From Enterobacter hormaechei ATCC 49162 (GTDB lineage: Bacteria > Pseudomonadota > Gammaproteobacteria > Enterobacterales > Enterobacteriaceae): a stretch of 64,000 nt of DNA. Position numbers and translations under genes: made by a program. This document shows, piece after piece, positions 17,959 through 28,405 of this stretch. The DNA is taken from positions 682,001 to 746,000 of the forward strand of contig NZ_MKEQ01000001.1 of the NCBI RefSeq assembly GCF_001875655.1, given 5' to 3'. How positions within the stretch are numbered: the first letter of the stretch is position 1; each line of letters begins with the position of its first letter. Under the pieces are notes generated by a model. It ran no database searches. It was not told the DNA's origin and worked only from the letters and a program-made list of their open reading frames with translations.

Positions 17959-19143
17959 ATGTCTACACTCAATCAACCTTCATCCCGTGATGCTGAGCCT
18001 GCACACTGGGGCGGTATTTTTGCCATGACCCTGTGCGTTTTTGTCCTCATTGCCTCGGAATTTATGCCCGTCAGTCTGCTTACGCCCCTCGCCAGAGATT
18101 TAGGGGTAACGGAGGGGATGGCAGGCCAGGGGATCGCTATCTCTGGTGCGCTGGCTGTCCTGACCAGCCTTTTTCTTTCCCGGCTTGCCGGGAATATGAA
18201 TCGCAAACATCTTCTTTCAGGCATGACCGTCCTGATGGCGCTGTCAGGGATCATTATCGCCTTCGCCCCAAACGCTCTGATGTATATGGCAGGCCGGGCG
18301 CTGATCGGCATCGCCATCGGCGGTTTCTGGTCGATGTCTGCTGCCACCGCGATACGGCTAGTGCCTCAGCATCAGGTCCCTCGTGCGCTGGCGATTTTCA
18401 ACGGCGGCAACGCGCTGGCGACGGTGGTCGCCGCCCCGCTGGGCAGTTATCTCGGCTCGACCATTGGCTGGCGCGGCGCGTTTCTTTGCCTGGTTCCCGT
18501 GGCGATTGTGGCATTCATCTGGCAATATTTTAGCCTGCCTGATATGGCCGGAAACCAGGGCCAGTCGCCACGTAAAAGTGTATTTCGCCTGTTCCACCAG
18601 CCTGCGGTTTCTGTGGGTCTGATGGCATGCGGCCTGTTCTTCATGGGACAGTTTGCCTTATTTACCTATGTGCGCCCCTTCCTCGAAACCGTCACCCACG
18701 TCAGTCCTTCCGGCTTATCGCTGATCCTGCTCACCATCGGTATCGCAGGTTTCATCGGCACGCTGATCGTCGCGCGGGTCCTGAATGCCGCGTTTTACCT
18801 CACCTTAATGGCCATACCGCTACTAATGGCGGTGATTGCGGGGGTATTAATCCTGACCGGGAACAGCCTGTGGATCGTGGCCCTGCTGTCAGGCTTCTGG
18901 GGAATGCTGGCAACTGCGGCCCCCACGGGATGGTGGACGTGGCTCGCCCGTACGTTACCGGAAGATGCCGAGGCTGGCGGTGGGCTGATGGTCGCGGTGA
19001 TCCAACTCGCCATTGCGCTTGGCTCCACGGCGGGTGGCGTGGTGTTTGATACCTTTGGCTGGCAGAGTACCTTCGCTTTAAGCGGCATATTACTCCTGAG
19101 CGCAATGGCGCTGACTTTTACGGCGTCGCGTATTCCGAAATAA
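17959..19143 (+). CDS. MFS efflux transporter (NepI/AraJ-like)
   Basis: 394 residues, twelve predicted membrane helices. The N-terminal half FVLIASEFMPVSLLTPLARDLGVTEGMAGQ, the motif IGGFWSMSAATAIRLVP and the C-terminal VAVIQLAIALGSTAGGVVFD are typical of the DHA1 efflux group that includes NepI (purine ribonucleoside efflux) and AraJ. The substrate is not deducible; similarity to NepI is moderate. It begins about 20 bp after the hydrolase terminator, so it may be expressed by read-through or from its own promoter. A functional link to the LysR/hydrolase pair is likely but unproven. Confidence 0.82.
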   Translation: MSTLNQPSSRDAEPAHWGGIFAMTLCVFVLIASEFMPVSLLTPLARDLGVTEGMAGQGIAISGALAVLTSLFLSRLAGNMNRKHLLSGMTVLMALSGIIIAFAPNALMYMAGRALIGIAIGGFWSMSAATAIRLVPQHQVPRALAIFNGGNALATVVAAPLGSYLGSTIGWRGAFLCLVPVAIVAFIWQYFSLPDMAGNQGQSPRKSVFRLFHQPAVSVGLMACGLFFMGQFALFTYVRPFLETVTHVSPSGLSLILLTIGIAGFIGTLIVARVLNAAFYLTLMAIPLLMAVIAGVLILTGNSLWIVALLSGFWGMLATAAPTGWWTWLARTLPEDAEAGGGLMVAVIQLAIALGSTAGGVVFDTFGWQSTFALSGILLLSAMALTFTASRIPK

Positions 19144-19289
19144 GGCATTATATTAACAAGGTTATTTTATTTAATTACAAAACCTCGCATACCTCCTGTT
19201 GAAATAATAATTAAGCAATATCCTGGTCAGCCAGCGACATCGCTTTGTTAGCGTGAGAATTCAGGCAAAGCTCAAACCGGAGGTATTCT

Positions 19290-20039
19290 TTGCTGATTAA
19301 ATTAAAGAAAGAACGCACGCATCAGGAGGATCGCCGTCTTGCACTCTGGCTGGCCACCTCCGCGGGACTGCTGAATGCCATTGCGCTGGGTGCGTTCGGC
19401 TTTTTTCCCTCTCATATGACGGGCAATACTTCGCAGTTATCCAGCGAAGTTTCTTCTACCGATCTCAGCGATATTCTGTTTTTTGGCGCTATTATTCTCT
19501 CGTTTGTCACCGGCGCCATTGTTGCGCGGATTATTGTTATCTGGGGGATTATCCACAACGTCCGACTGGTATTCAGCCAGGTTCTGTTGGTTGAAGGGCT
19601 ATTACTGGTCGGGGTATCCCTGTACGAAATGTATTTCCACTCCTCCGCCACGAATCAGGAGATCATTATTTTCCTGTGCGGGTTAATGGGAATTCATAAT
19701 TCCACCTCCACTCAGCTGTCCGGCGGTCGGGTGAGATCCACGCACATTACCGGCACGCTAACCGACGCAGGCATTTCGCTGGCCTCGGTTATGGTCGCCA
19801 TGCTGCGCCGGGACTATTCCAAAGACACGGCCGCGCAAAAAAGCCAGCTCACAACCCATCTAACCACCCTTTTCTCCTTTATTACCGGCGGGATCGCGGG
19901 GCTGATCCTGTTCAGAGCGTTTGGATTCCACGCGATGCTGGCGCTGGGCCTGTTACTGGTCTTCGTCGCCGCCTTCTCTATCGTCCGCATCTCGTGGCGT
20001 GTGCGAAAGGTGCGCGCTGCGCTCAGTCGACAGGTGTAA
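19290..20039 (+). CDS. DUF1275 (YoaK-type) membrane protein
   Basis: 249 residues. Start is TTG at 19290, supported by GGAGG six bases upstream; no suitable ATG exists nearby. About six membrane segments, with the DUF1275 hallmarks TSAGLLNAIALGAFGFFPSHMTGN, GLMGIHNSTS and THITGTLTDAG. The family is widespread and of unknown function. It stands alone, with about 150 bp upstream and 250 bp downstream to the next gene. Confidence 0.85.
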   Translation: MLIKLKKERTHQEDRRLALWLATSAGLLNAIALGAFGFFPSHMTGNTSQLSSEVSSTDLSDILFFGAIILSFVTGAIVARIIVIWGIIHNVRLVFSQVLLVEGLLLVGVSLYEMYFHSSATNQEIIIFLCGLMGIHNSTSTQLSGGRVRSTHITGTLTDAGISLASVMVAMLRRDYSKDTAAQKSQLTTHLTTLFSFITGGIAGLILFRAFGFHAMLALGLLLVFVAAFSIVRISWRVRKVRAALSRQV

Positions 20040-20111
20040 TCATCCCGCCTTACGTGACGTTGTCACATAAAGCGGACTTCTTTAAGACTATTCTGCCTGC
20101 CCGCTGACAGC

Positions 20112-20126
20112 CCTTATGCCATAAGG
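20112..20126. repeat. 15-bp palindrome upstream of the osmU-type operon
   Basis: CCTTATG-C-CATAAGG is a perfect 7-bp inverted repeat with a one-base centre, 163 bp before the permease start. It could be an operator. A TATAGG near 20202-20207 is a possible -10 downstream of it. Both are by-eye observations. Confidence 0.35.
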
Positions 20127-20289
20127 CTTCATACAGGTTGTCACTAATTTCATAGGGTTACTGATTTCCCCCCGCCGCTGGAACCCTTCCGTTTCGCTTG
20201 CTATAGGTGAAGTACCCCTGCCGAAACATGGCATAACAACAGGCAACCGATGGTTGCTATAACGCATGCGCACAGGGAGACACACCGCA

Positions 20290-21000
20290 ATGCACCCATT
20301 AGTTAAACGCTCGCTGCTTTTTGTCGGCGCAATTCTCGTGGTTCTCGCTCTCCTCACCTGGGGAATCGGACTGGAGACGATTAAGGCGCGCCAGGTTGAC
20401 CTGCTCTACCTTGGGCAACAGCACCTCATTCTGGTCTTTTCATCAATGTTCTTTGCCCTGTTGGTGGGCATTCCAAGCGGCATTCTGCTAAGCCGTCCGG
20501 CCGCGCGTGGTATCGCCGAATATGTTATGCAAATCTTTAACGTAGGCAACACCCTGCCGCCGCTGGCCGTTCTGGCACTGGCGATGGTGGTGATTGGCAT
20601 CGGTGATAAACCGGCCATTATCGCTCTCTTTCTGGCCTCTCTGCTGCCGATTGTGCGTAACACCTATGCCGGGCTGTGCTCTGTTCCCGCATCGTTGCTG
20701 GAAGCGGCCAACGGCATCGGCATGACCAAATGGCAGCGCCTGCGTCAGGTCGAACTCCCTAACGCCTGGCCGGTAATGCTCTCCGGTATCCGCATTGCCA
20801 CTGCGATTAACGTCGGTACTGCACCACTGGCATTCCTGATTGGCGCCAGCAGCTACGGTGAGCTGATTTTCCCGGGTATTTATCTCAATGATTTCCCGAC
20901 GCTGATCCTGGGCGCGGCGGCCACCGCCCTGTTCGCTCTGATTCTGGATACGCTGCTGGCGGCACTGGGTCGACTGCTCAGCCCGCATCTCGCGCGATAA
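20290..21000 (+). CDS. osmoprotectant ABC transporter permease (OsmU system, OsmY-type)
   Basis: 236 residues from the ATG at 20290, chosen over the ATG at 20266 because GGGAG lies nine bases upstream of it. Five to six membrane helices with a binding-protein-dependent transport permease loop (EAANGIGMTKWQRLRQVELPNAWPVMLSGIR). First gene of a permease / binding protein / permease / ATPase operon. Its composition and place near dmsD and clcB match the Salmonella OsmU glycine-betaine/choline-sulfate system; there this subunit is called OsmY (not the unrelated E. coli osmY). Cytoplasmic membrane. Confidence 0.85.
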   Translation: MHPLVKRSLLFVGAILVVLALLTWGIGLETIKARQVDLLYLGQQHLILVFSSMFFALLVGIPSGILLSRPAARGIAEYVMQIFNVGNTLPPLAVLALAMVVIGIGDKPAIIALFLASLLPIVRNTYAGLCSVPASLLEAANGIGMTKWQRLRQVELPNAWPVMLSGIRIATAINVGTAPLAFLIGASSYGELIFPGIYLNDFPTLILGAAATALFALILDTLLAALGRLLSPHLAR

Positions 21001-21018
21001 TTATAACAAGGAGCTTCT

Positions 21019-21918
21019 ATGAGACTGTTTTCCGGCCTGACGGCGCTGTGCGCCGCTGCGCTCTTCTCCAGCCAGGCGCTCGCCGCGCCGCTGATCCTGG
21101 CGACCAAGAGCTTTACCGAGCAGCACATTCTTTCGGCCATGACCGTGCAATATCTGCAAAAGAAAGGGTTTCAGGTTCAGCCGCAGACCAATATTGCGAC
21201 GGTGATTTCCCGTAACGCGATGATCAACAAGCAGATTGATATGACCTGGGAGTACACCGGTACGTCGCTGATCATCTTCAACCACATCAATAAACGCATG
21301 TCGCCGCAGGAGTCATACGAGACGGTTAAGCGCCTTGACGCGAAGCACGGCCTGGTGTGGCTTAAACCTGCCGATATGAACAATACCTATGCCTTTGCCA
21401 TGCAGCGTAAGCGCGCCGAGGCTGAACATATCAACACCATGTCAGAGATGGTGTCAAAGATTGAGCAGATCCGTAAAACCGATCCGGATAACAACTGGCT
21501 GCTGGGCCTTGACCTGGAATTTGCCGGGCGTAGCGACGGGATGAAACCGTTGCAGGCGGCCTACAACATGGAGCTGGACCGTCCGCAGATCCGCCAGATG
21601 GATCCGGGGCTGGTCTATAACGCGGTGCGCGACGGGTTTGTCGATGCAGGGCTGATCTACACCACCGACGGACGCGTGAAGGGCTTCGATCTGAAAGTGC
21701 TGGAAGACGATAAAGGCTTTTTCCCGAGTTACGCCGTGACGCCAGTTGTACGTAAAGACACGCTGGAGGCCAACCCGGGGCTGGCAGAGGCGCTGAACAC
21801 CCTCTCAGCCCAGCTGAATAACGACGTTATCACCGAACTGAATAAGAAGGTGGATATCGACCATCAGTCACCGCAGCAGGTCGCCCGTGATTTCCTGCGT
21901 AGCAAACAGTTGCTGTAG
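21019..21918 (+). CDS. osmX: osmoprotectant ABC transporter periplasmic binding protein (OsmX-type)
   Basis: 299 residues with a signal peptide cleaved near ALA-AP (about residue 23). It belongs to the glycine betaine/choline-binding OpuAC/OsmX family: [39 protein letters not shown] and [30 protein letters not shown]. It would capture compatible solutes in the periplasm. The gene starts 18 bp after the first permease behind AAGGAG and ends 8 bp before the second. Confidence 0.9.
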   Translation: MRLFSGLTALCAAALFSSQALAAPLILATKSFTEQHILSAMTVQYLQKKGFQVQPQTNIATVISRNAMINKQIDMTWEYTGTSLIIFNHINKRMSPQESYETVKRLDAKHGLVWLKPADMNNTYAFAMQRKRAEAEHINTMSEMVSKIEQIRKTDPDNNWLLGLDLEFAGRSDGMKPLQAAYNMELDRPQIRQMDPGLVYNAVRDGFVDAGLIYTTDGRVKGFDLKVLEDDKGFFPSYAVTPVVRKDTLEANPGLAEALNTLSAQLNNDVITELNKKVDIDHQSPQQVARDFLRSKQLL

Positions 21919-21926
21919 GAGGCGCT

Positions 21927-22573
21927 ATGGAGACGATTCACTATATTCTCGACAACTGGGACTATCTCTTAACCCTGACGCTGCAACATCTGTGGCTGGT
22001 GGCACTCGCCGTGGGCCTGGCGATTATTATTGGTGTGCCGCTGGGCATTTTAATTGTTCGCCATAAATGGCTGGCAACGCCGGTGCTGGGGATTGCCACC
22101 ATTGTGCTCACCATCCCGTCTATTGCGCTTTTCGGCCTGATGATCCCGCTCTTTTCGCTGATCGGTCAGGGCATTGGCGCCCTGCCCGCGATTACGGCGG
22201 TATTCCTCTATTCGCTGCTGCCCATTGTGCGCAACACCCACACGGCACTCGACAGCCTGCCGCCGGGCCTCCGTGAAGCAGGACGCGGCATCGGCATGAC
22301 CTTCTGGCAGCGTCTGCGCTGGGTGGAAATCCCGATGGCGCTGCCGGTGATTTTTGGCGGCATCCGCACCGCCGTGGTGATGAACATCGGCGTCATGGCA
22401 ATTGCCGCCGTGATTGGCGCGGGCGGTCTGGGCCTGCTGCTGCTTAACGGTATTGGCGGGAGTGATATTCGTATGTTGATTGCGGGCGCGCTGATGATTT
22501 GTCTTTTAGCGATTGTGCTCGACTGGTTGCTGCACCGTTTGCAGGTGGTACTGACTCCGAAGGGGATTCGATA

Positions 22574-22574
<1 letters not shown>
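21927..22574 (+). CDS. osmW: osmoprotectant ABC transporter permease (OsmW-type)
   Basis: 215 residues, five to six membrane helices, permease loop REAGRGIGMTFWQRLRWVEIPMALPVIFGGIRTAVVMNIG. It pairs with the first permease to form the membrane channel. AGGAGG overlaps the end of osmX. Its stop shares one base with the ATPase start (TAATG), showing translational coupling. Confidence 0.9.
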
Positions 22575-23722
<1,148 letters not shown>

Positions 23723-23959
23723 GCACCAGAACCGAATCGAGGGCTATTAAAACATAGTAGCCCTTCGTGCCGCGTCATCATTCCAGCAGGAAAAATAGTT
23801 AAGATCTTAAATTCCTCCTTCAGAGATCTGTAAGGTAATATCCTCTGAAACAAAACTTTTCCCCACTAACCACTCGAACCGAAGCGCCTGATTTTTGCTT
23901 AGATTATAACCCCCAATACCACACGTTTCGCCTGTTCACTTGTAACATACTGAATACGC

Positions 23960-24427
23960 CTACCAGCGAAGCTCTGACGTTAGCATGAAGGTTATAGACC
24001 TCACGCTATCCGCCACATCATAATTAATTTGCATACTGGCAGGAATATCGTAATCCTTTACCTCATAAAGGTCTGTCCAGCCATAATCCTTATTCATAAC
24101 AGTGTAAGGCGGCGCACTTCGTAGAGGCTTACCAAGATTTTCATTAACCCATGTGCGTGACATAGATGCCTGCAAAGGTGCTGGTAGTTCATTAGGAAAT
24201 GTCCAACTGGACGCAGGTTCGTGCTGAATTCTGAGTGTGACAGATTTCAGTATCCGGCCCTCCCGCCAGAAAGAAAGAAAAATTCCTTCATGAGCCATTT
24301 CGAGATTAATGGTTGGCGTTCCAGAAGCTCCCTTAGGAGGAGACTTATACGGAATTAAATCCTTATCAAGCATAAATTGATAAGATTTACCCAGACTATT
24401 TATCAGCGCTTCAACGTTTACCGTCAT
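23960..24427 (-). CDS. immunity protein for the adjacent effector (DUF6392-like)
   Basis: 155 residues, cytoplasmic, no signal peptide. The N-terminus (VNVEALINSLGKSYQFMLDKDLIPYKSPPKG) and LEMAHEGIFLSFWREGRILKSVTLRIQ resemble the DUF6392 family, found downstream of S-type pyocin/PAAR toxins and considered their immunity proteins. Its ATG overlaps the toxin stop by four bases (ATGA), a coupling that keeps toxin and antidote together. Specificity for this toxin is inferred from position. Confidence 0.75.
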   Translation of the reverse strand: MTVNVEALINSLGKSYQFMLDKDLIPYKSPPKGASGTPTINLEMAHEGIFLSFWREGRILKSVTLRIQHEPASSWTFPNELPAPLQASMSRTWVNENLGKPLRSAPPYTVMNKDYGWTDLYEVKDYDIPASMQINYDVADSVRSITFMLTSELRW

Positions 24428-26100
24428 TTGTATAACCCCGTTTCAGTGTTTATTTTATGCATTTTTACCCTTGCTGCTTCGATCTGGATTTCGGTCGCTC
24501 CATGTTCTTTCAATGCCGGTTTTATGGCATCTAGATTGCGGTCAGCTGCTGCCCTGAGGTTCCTCGAGTCAAGCTCAATTTGTATAGGCGTATTACGTCC
24601 ACCATATGTCTCGCTTATTTTTTGATGCATATTTTTCGGGATTACGATGGCAGCAACTTTATCAGTCAGCGCAAGTATTTCGTCATCGTCTAGCAACGGA
24701 TAATTGGCTCTCAGACAGGCATCAACGGCAGCTCTTGACGGCATATGATCCGCCTCATATTTCCCCTGCCGCGAACGGCGTTTAAAGTCACTGTATAGCT
24801 CGACTTCCAGAAACTCCACCGGCGGTTTGCTCAGGTAGATATACATCGGCGGCTGATCAGGGAACGGCAGGATCAGAATGTAATCCGCGAAACTCTTTTC
24901 CGCCGGTGCCGGGCTGGTGGTCGCCGTTATTCTGGTGTTATCCGGCAGAGGGTCAACAACCACCGGGTTCGGCAGTACCGGCCGCGCCTGGTTGCCGGTA
25001 TTCCACGGCGTTTTCGTGTCTGTCCGGTCAGGCGTCCAGACGATGGTGATACGTGGTTCTTCCTCCGTGGTGAAGGTGTACGCCTGCTGTCTGCTGTCAT
25101 ACTCCATTTTTCTGACGCGCACACTGTCCCGGCCAGGTGGTGTGTGCCATCCATGCGGCACCGGGTTCCCCCTGCTGTCGTTCTCCCACGTATAGCGAAC
25201 ACGGCTCGGGGCTTCGTTCATCTGCTCCAGGCGCATACGGTCAATGAAGTCCTGTTCGCCGTCATTCAGCCTGCCGGGCATCATCCCCACCAGCAGACCT
25301 GCCACGGGTGCACCGGGTCCGGCAACAGCGCCACGCACAGCCCAGGTGCCGTAAGTCAGTACCCTGCCGCTTATCAGCTCCAGCAGGCTTGCGCCTGCCG
25401 TGGCCGTCTGCGCCCGTGCAGCAGCAGACGCGACGGCAACGGCGGCCTGGTAATCCAGTTCCTCATGGTTGCCGTTCCACCAGCGCCAGAGAGCGCTGCG
25501 CCTCTTCGGTCCGGGAATATCTTCCGGCTTTTTCTTTTTAGCAGTCTGTGCGTGCTGCGGAGCATCTGAGTCGGTTGCGGAGTCGCTGGCGGGCATGGTC
25601 TGAAAAAATGCCATATCGGCAAAATTCGTGTGGGGTTCGCGCTGGTCACCGGCATCATTGCAGCCATCGCCGCGCAGACAGGATTTTGCGAATACCCGGT
25701 TGCGCTCCCTTTCCTCCTCCCTGCGCTTTTCTTCGGCCTGCTTTTTCGCTGCCAGCTTTGCGGCGTGTTCTTCCCTAGCAACATCAACCGGGTCACGTCC
25801 ACGTCCCAGCCACTGACCGGCCGGGGCAATCACCCTGTTCGAACCCGGTGGACACCCACAATGCACTTCTGACCCATGAACGGCTACGGGTACACCGTGA
25901 AAACTTACGCGTGGCTCACCTGATACGATCACTCCCCGTTTTCCGCATCTGGGGCAGGGGGTGGTTTTATCACCTACCCTGAGAATTCTGCGGCCAAATT
26001 CAGTGCTGTCCGTGATGGAAGCAATACATCTGGCGCCGGTGGTTGTCCTGTCATTTTCGAGTGCCTGCCCCCGTCCATAATTATCGGTACGGTATCCCAT
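24424..26100 (-). CDS. PAAR-domain type VI secretion effector with pyocin-S region and nuclease-like C-terminus
   Basis: 558 residues in three parts. Residues about 35-95: a PAAR tip domain (RVGDKTTPCPRCG, VHGSEVHCGCPPGSNRVIA). Residues about 106-137: a charged helix rich in Ala, Lys, Glu. Residues about 240-430: an S-type pyocin-like region (GRLNDGEQDFIDRMRLEQMNEAPSRVRYTW, ITIVWTPD). The last about 120 residues contain EADHMPS (His452) and IPKNMHQKISETYGGRN (His492), a spacing that suggests an HNH-type metal nuclease; this last step is inference. It would ride on the VgrG spike and kill competitors. No type VI structural genes are in the window, so it is an orphan cargo gene. It lies between the osmU-type operon and clcB. 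Confidence 0.8.
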   Translation of the reverse strand: MGYRTDNYGRGQALENDRTTTGARCIASITDSTEFGRRILRVGDKTTPCPRCGKRGVIVSGEPRVSFHGVPVAVHGSEVHCGCPPGSNRVIAPAGQWLGRGRDPVDVAREEHAAKLAAKKQAEEKRREEERERNRVFAKSCLRGDGCNDAGDQREPHTNFADMAFFQTMPASDSATDSDAPQHAQTAKKKKPEDIPGPKRRSALWRWWNGNHEELDYQAAVAVASAAARAQTATAGASLLELISGRVLTYGTWAVRGAVAGPGAPVAGLLVGMMPGRLNDGEQDFIDRMRLEQMNEAPSRVRYTWENDSRGNPVPHGWHTPPGRDSVRVRKMEYDSRQQAYTFTTEEEPRITIVWTPDRTDTKTPWNTGNQARPVLPNPVVVDPLPDNTRITATTSPAPAEKSFADYILILPFPDQPPMYIYLSKPPVEFLEVELYSDFKRRSRQGKYEADHMPSRAAVDACLRANYPLLDDDEILALTDKVAAIVIPKNMHQKISETYGGRNTPIQIELDSRNLRAAADRNLDAIKPALKEHGATEIQIEAARVKMHKINTETGLYK

Positions 26101-26367
26101 TTGCGCATATTCTCTATCCCTGGAAAATGGATCTCATTTTACCACCGCCGCCATCAGAGTAAAAACGTTTGATTTCAATAGATTAAACATTGAAACACCC
26201 TTGAGATTATCCTGCATTTATTAAGCTAACCGCAGCCCTGTTTATTCCCTTCCAAATCCGCACGCATACCTTTTGCTAACCTCACGTTTTCCCATCACAA
26301 TATTGTTTTGTTCTCACGTAATCACGACCTCATGCAACGTCTTCACGCATACCCCGACATCCGCGCG

Positions 26368-27642
26368 ATGTTTCGCCGTCTCCTGATTGCTACCGTCACC
26401 GGCGTGCTGGCGGCGCTGGCCGTTGCGGTGTTCCGCCACAGCATGTATCTGCTGGAGTGGCTGTTCCTCAGCAACGAAAGCGGAAGCCTGGTGAACGCCG
26501 CAGCCGCGTTATCGCCCTGGCGCCGGGCACTGACGCCTGCGCTGGGTGGTCTGGCCGCGGGAATGCTGCTGTGGGGATGGCAGCGCATGACGGCCCAACG
26601 TCCCCACGCACCCACCGATTATATGGAAGCGCTGGAGACGGGTGACGGGCAGTTTGATTACGGCGCCAGCCTGGTGAAATCCCTTGCGTCGCTGCTGGTG
26701 GTCGCCAGCGGCAGCGCTATTGGTCGTGAAGGCGCCATGATCCTGCTCGCCGCCCTCGCCGCATCCTTTTTTGCACAACGTTGTACGCCGAAATCGGAAT
26801 GGAAACTGTGGATCGCCTGCGGTGCCGCCGCCGGGATGGCCAGCGCCTATCATGCGCCGCTCGCGGGCAGCCTGTTTATTGCAGAGATCCTGTTTGGCAC
26901 GCTGATGCTGGCCTCCCTCGGCCCGGTGGTGATTGCTGCTGTGGTGGCCCTGCTTACCACGCGACTGTTAAGTCCCGGCGCAAACACGCTTTATGCGGTG
27001 CACCTGAGTGAGACATTAACAGCCGCAGATTACGCGCTGATAGTTGGCGTGGGTCTGCTGGCTGGCGTTTGCGGCCCGCTGTTGATGTGGCTCATGGCGG
27101 CCAGCCACAGGCTGTTTCTGCGCCTTAAACTTTCACCGCCGTGGCAGCTGGCGCTGGGAGGGCTGATTGTCGGACTGCTGTCGCTGCTGACGCCGAAGGT
27201 ATGGGGGAATGGCTACAGCGTGGTTCAGGCGTTTTTGCAGTCGCCGCCGCTGCTGTCGGTGATTGCCGGGGTCTTTATCTGCAAGCTGCTGGCGGTGCTG
27301 GCAAGCAGCGGATCCGGCGCACCGGGAGGCGTGTTCACGCCGACCTTGTTCGTCGGTATGGCGACGGGAATGCTGTTTGCACAGATAGTTGCGCTGTGGT
27401 TTCCCGGGTCTGAGACGGCGATCCTGCTTGGGCTGGCGGGAATGGCGACGCTGCTCGCCGCCACAACGCATGCGCCAATCATGTCGGCCTTGATGGTATG
27501 TGAAATGACCGGGCAGTATTTTTTACTTCCCGGTTTGCTGGTTGCCTGTGTTGTGGCGTCGGTATTATCGAGAACGCTACGCCACGACTCGATCTACGGC
27601 CAGCATACCGCCGAAAGCCGAGAGATCGATGTAGTGCGCTAA
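26368..27642 (+). CDS. clcB: voltage-gated chloride channel/antiporter ClcB
   Basis: 424 residues from the ATG at 26368, aligning with the E. coli ClcB start MFHRLLIATV; an ATG at 26332 ([12 protein letters not shown]...) and a TTG at 26308 are in-frame alternatives with no better ribosome binding site. CLC family: [10 protein letters not shown] (GxGxEGP-like filter segment with the gating glutamate), [35 protein letters not shown]. About ten to twelve membrane helices. ClcB supports extreme acid resistance by chloride/proton exchange. The last 66 bp overlap the 3' end of bioD2 on the opposite strand. Confidence 0.92.
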   Translation: MFRRLLIATVTGVLAALAVAVFRHSMYLLEWLFLSNESGSLVNAAAALSPWRRALTPALGGLAAGMLLWGWQRMTAQRPHAPTDYMEALETGDGQFDYGASLVKSLASLLVVASGSAIGREGAMILLAALAASFFAQRCTPKSEWKLWIACGAAAGMASAYHAPLAGSLFIAEILFGTLMLASLGPVVIAAVVALLTTRLLSPGANTLYAVHLSETLTAADYALIVGVGLLAGVCGPLLMWLMAASHRLFLRLKLSPPWQLALGGLIVGLLSLLTPKVWGNGYSVVQAFLQSPPLLSVIAGVFICKLLAVLASSGSGAPGGVFTPTLFVGMATGMLFAQIVALWFPGSETAILLGLAGMATLLAATTHAPIMSALMVCEMTGQYFLLPGLLVACVVASVLSRTLRHDSIYGQHTAESREIDVVR

Positions 27643-28272
27643 TTCGCGCTGCTCGGCGCGAGGCAGATAAGGCAGCTCGCCCACCAGCGGGCCAGGCAGT
27701 TTTTTGCTCAGCACGTCGATGATTTCAGCGTAGTGCGCAAGGCCCGGGTTAATACGGTTCGCCACCCAACCAATCAGCGGCAGGCCGTCATTGGCGATAG
27801 CCTGTGCCGTCAGCAAGGCATGGTTGATGCATCCTTCCTGAATGCCCACAACCATAATCACCGGCAATTGCTCCTGCACCACCCACTCGGAAAGGGGACG
27901 TAAATCGTTCATCAGGCTGCGCCAGCCGCCGGTCCCTTCAAAGACAACGTGGTCAACCTTTTCACTCAGATTTGCCAGGCCATCAGAAAGCAGGCTGTAG
28001 TTGATAAGCCCACTATGGGCAACGCTGCTTTCCTCTTCGCTTAACGCGATAGGATTGACAGCATCATAAGGCAGGTCCAGAGACGAGACGCTTTGCAGAA
28101 CCAGGGCGTCCTTATTGCGCAGCCCTTCCGGCGTCTCTTTACTGCCTTTTGCAACCGGCTTGTATCCTGCAACGCGTTTACCGCTTGCCGCCAGGGCCTG
28201 AAGTAGCGCGCGGGATACGACTGTCTTCCCGACAGACGTATCCGTACCAGTAATAAAGAAACGCTTAAGCAT
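27577..28272 (-). CDS. bioD2: dethiobiotin synthase paralog BioD2 (YnfK)
   Basis: 231 residues with the dethiobiotin synthetase P-loop [33 protein letters not shown] and the late [13 protein letters not shown] segment. The enzyme ATP-dependently closes the ureido ring of dethiobiotin. It is the second BioD paralog of enterobacteria, not part of the bio operon. Single gene behind GGTGGAA. Its 3' end runs 66 bp into clcB. Confidence 0.95.
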   Translation of the reverse strand: MLKRFFITGTDTSVGKTVVSRALLQALAASGKRVAGYKPVAKGSKETPEGLRNKDALVLQSVSSLDLPYDAVNPIALSEEESSVAHSGLINYSLLSDGLANLSEKVDHVVFEGTGGWRSLMNDLRPLSEWVVQEQLPVIMVVGIQEGCINHALLTAQAIANDGLPLIGWVANRINPGLAHYAEIIDVLSKKLPGPLVGELPYLPRAEQRELAHYIDLSAFGGMLAVDRVVA

Positions 28273-28405
28273 GACTCATTCCACCTCTTGGGTATGCTTC
28301 AAAAAAAATATAAACCAGGTAAATAATTCAGTGGGGAAAGTCTACGGGAAGCATGCGCTACCCGGCTTGAGATAGCGCAATTTTTCGTACATCTCTGGAA
28401 AAGAG

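Noticed and set aside
23739..23765. GGGCTA / TAGCCC hairpin after osmV as a terminator
   Set aside because: The stem is only six pairs and is followed by TTCGTGCC without a T tract; not strong enough to list as a feature.
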